Source: Pseudomonadota bacterium (GTDB taxonomy: Bacteria; Pseudomonadota; Gammaproteobacteria; Xanthomonadales; Xanthomonadaceae). From it: a DNA stretch of 6,273 nucleotides. The notes beneath the pieces are model-generated. The model had not been told where the DNA came from, made no database searches, and worked only from the letters and a program-made list of their open reading frames with translations. The DNA lies in NCBI GenBank assembly GCA_019348095.1, contig JAHWKC010000137.1, positions 1-6,273 of the forward strand. Reading direction: 5' to 3'. How positions within the stretch are numbered: the first letter of the stretch is position 1; every line of letters begins with the position of its first letter. Positions 5,428 through 6,273 of the stretch are shown piece by piece. The translations under genes were made by a program, and so were the position numbers.

Positions 5428-5509
5428 CGTAGGCTGGGCTGACAGGCCCAGCTTTCTGTCGGTCGCGTCGATGTTGCCAGAACGCTGGGCTTGGCAGCCC
5501 AAACCTACG
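5428..5509. repeat. Inverted pair of CGTAGG-headed hairpin repeats
   Basis: The left element (5428-5452) is CGTAGG followed by the hairpin GCTGGGC-TGACAG-GCCCAGC (sharing one G with the head). The right element (5484-5509) is its inverted relative: hairpin TGGGCT-TGGC-AGCCCA, ending in CCTACG. Aligned head to head they differ by one inserted base and about three substitutions over 25-26 nt, with 31 nt between them. The layout (GTAG head plus hairpin, two copies facing each other) is the same as for the pair at 3044-3112, but the stem sequence is unrelated, so this is a separate family. No T-tract follows. Confidence 0.75.
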
Positions 5510-5644
5510 TTTCCTCGCGGTGCTGGTCGCCGCGCATGAGACGCGGGCTCGCCAGAGTGCGGTGACCGCCTCCGGCTCCCGACCTGCATGAACTTCCTCC
5601 GCCAAGCCGTTGATAGTGATGGCTCAATTTTATGCGGCGAATTC

Positions 5645-5662
5645 GTTAGTAAAATTACCAAC
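5645..5662 (+). promoter_or_regulatory. Candidate LexA operator (SOS box) of imuA
   Basis: GTTAGTAAAATTACCAAC is an 18 bp dyad with 14 of 18 symmetric positions (half-site GTTRGTAA). It contains TTAG-N6-TACCA (5646-5660), one base away from the TTAG-N6-TACTA operator reported for Xanthomonas and Xylella LexA. It contains TAAAAT (5650-5655), five of six matches to a -10 hexamer, so a bound repressor would cover the promoter core. No good -35 is seen 16-18 bp upstream. The dyad lies 116 bp before the imuA ATG, and imuA cassettes are SOS-regulated in many bacteria. Confidence 0.75.
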
Positions 5663-5778
5663 ATGTTCCCGCAACGTGCCCGTCGTGCCTGCCTCCCGCT
5701 CCGGGGGGGCGGGCCTGCTCCAGCCCGCCGCCTCGGCCCTGCCATGGCGTGGATCGGCACGACGGGAAGGCCCGGCTG

Positions 5779-6273
5779 ATGGGAAATGTTCTCGCCCTCG
5801 ACAGCCTGCTCGATGCACGCCGGATCTGGCGTGGGCAGCCGGCTGCGCGTGCGCCTTCGAAACAGTCGACCGGGCTTGCGGCACTGGACGCGGCGCTGCC
5901 CAGCGGCGGCTGGCCGGAGGCGGCGTTGACCGAGTTGTTGTTGCCGGCCGATGGCGTGGGCGAGTTGCGCCTGTTGTGGCCGACGCTGGCGCGGTTGTCG
6001 CAAGCCGACGGCGTGGTCGCGCTGATCGCGCCGCCGTACCTGCCGTATGCCGCGGCCTGGGCACAGGCGGGGCTGCGCATGGATCGCCTGCAGGTCGTGC
6101 GTGCCGACGCGCGTGATGCCTTGTGGGCGGCCGAGCAGTGCCTGCGTTCGGCGGTGTGCGGGGCGGTGCTGTGCTGGCCGCAACAGGCCAACGACCGCAG
6201 CCTGCGACGGCTGCAGGTCGCCGCGGAAACCGGGCAATGCCTGGGCTTCGCGCTGCGGCCGTTGAAGGCCGCG
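5779..6273 (+). CDS. imuA: Translesion synthesis accessory protein ImuA, 5' part
   Basis: The first 165 codons are present and the frame is open to the window edge. The start MGNVLALDSLLDARRIWRG and the motif GLAALDAALPSGGWP (32-46) are typical of ImuA, a RecA-fold protein of the SOS mutasome that works with ImuB and the polymerase DnaE2. Strands VVALIAPP (79-86) and GAVLCW follow, as expected for a RecA-like core. Where RecA has its Walker A loop there is PADGVGELRL (56-65), without GKT/GKS, consistent with a degenerate nucleotide site as known for ImuA. ATG 5779 has GGAAGG (5765-5770) at 8 nt and matches family N-termini; an in-frame GTG at 5749 is less likely. The ATG overlaps the stop of a short upstream frame (TGATG). 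imuB and dnaE2 would be expected to the right, outside the window. Confidence 0.92.
   Translation, partial: MGNVLALDSLLDARRIWRGQPAARAPSKQSTGLAALDAALPSGGWPEAALTELLLPADGVGELRLLWPTLARLSQADGVVALIAPPYLPYAAAWAQAGLRMDRLQVVRADARDALWAAEQCLRSAVCGAVLCWPQQANDRSLRRLQVAAETGQCLGFALRPLKAA

Larger units (their letters stand above)
5382..5778. other. Intergenic region between the tRNA-Phe terminator and imuA
   Basis: No convincing protein gene lies here. Positions 5382-5427 contain a small TGCTG-CCCAG-CAGCA dyad and a short ACCGTAG duplication (5418-5432). The inverted GTAG repeat pair follows at 5428-5509. Positions 5510-5600 show nothing I recognise. From about 5608 the sequence turns AT-richer than anywhere else in the window and holds the LexA-type dyad (5645-5662). 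The imuA leader behind it contains GGCGGGC/GCCCGCC (5708-5714 with 5723-5729), a 7 bp stem with an 8 nt loop, and a 38-codon open frame from ATG 5663 that runs into the imuA start. Confidence 0.6.

Overview
The window comes from a GC-rich gammaproteobacterium, most likely of the Xanthomonadales (Lysobacter, Luteimonas or Pseudoxanthomonas type). The grounds are a family-typical FtsY GTPase domain, an imuA gene behind a dyad close to the TTAG-N6-TACTA LexA box described for Xanthomonas and Xylella, and GTAG-headed hairpin repeats in the intergenic gaps. This placement is inference from recognised sequence; no search was run.

Layout, left to right. Positions 1-235 hold no gene I can identify and end in two GC-rich hairpins. 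Positions 236-373 on the minus strand read like the last 45 residues of a cytochrome P450, cut off before the haem-cysteine loop. The ftsY reading frame runs across this fragment in the opposite direction, so the 5' end of ftsY seems to sit on a junction and lacks the usual basic N-terminal tip. A 29-30 bp tandem repeat that starts in the ftsY stop codon fills most of the gap before a single-pass AsmA-like envelope protein gene (1736-3013). A repeat-filled gap (3014-3251) contains an inverted pair of REP-like elements, a further REP-like copy and a CCCTCCTT/AAGGAGGG hairpin. It is followed by mutY (3252-4337) and, 34 bp later, yggX (4372-4647), a likely operon for oxidative damage defence.

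An uncharacterised DUF6491-like lipoprotein gene on the minus strand (4623-5093) overlaps the end of yggX by 25 bp. Divergent from it is a complete tRNA-Phe(GAA) unit: sigma70-type promoter at 5202-5230, tRNA at 5261-5336 with encoded CCA, terminator at 5348-5381. A second GTAG-type inverted repeat pair lies at 5428-5509. The window ends in the 5' part of imuA (from 5779), preceded by a LexA-type dyad that contains a -10-like hexamer, consistent with an SOS-induced imuA-imuB-dnaE2 mutagenesis cassette continuing to the right.

The genes are mostly ordinary housekeeping and repair genes. The unusual parts are the P450/ftsY junction, the tandem repeat on the ftsY stop, the repeat-supplied Shine-Dalgarno sequence in front of mutY, and the GTAG-type hairpins in several gaps. 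I see no new multi-gene system.
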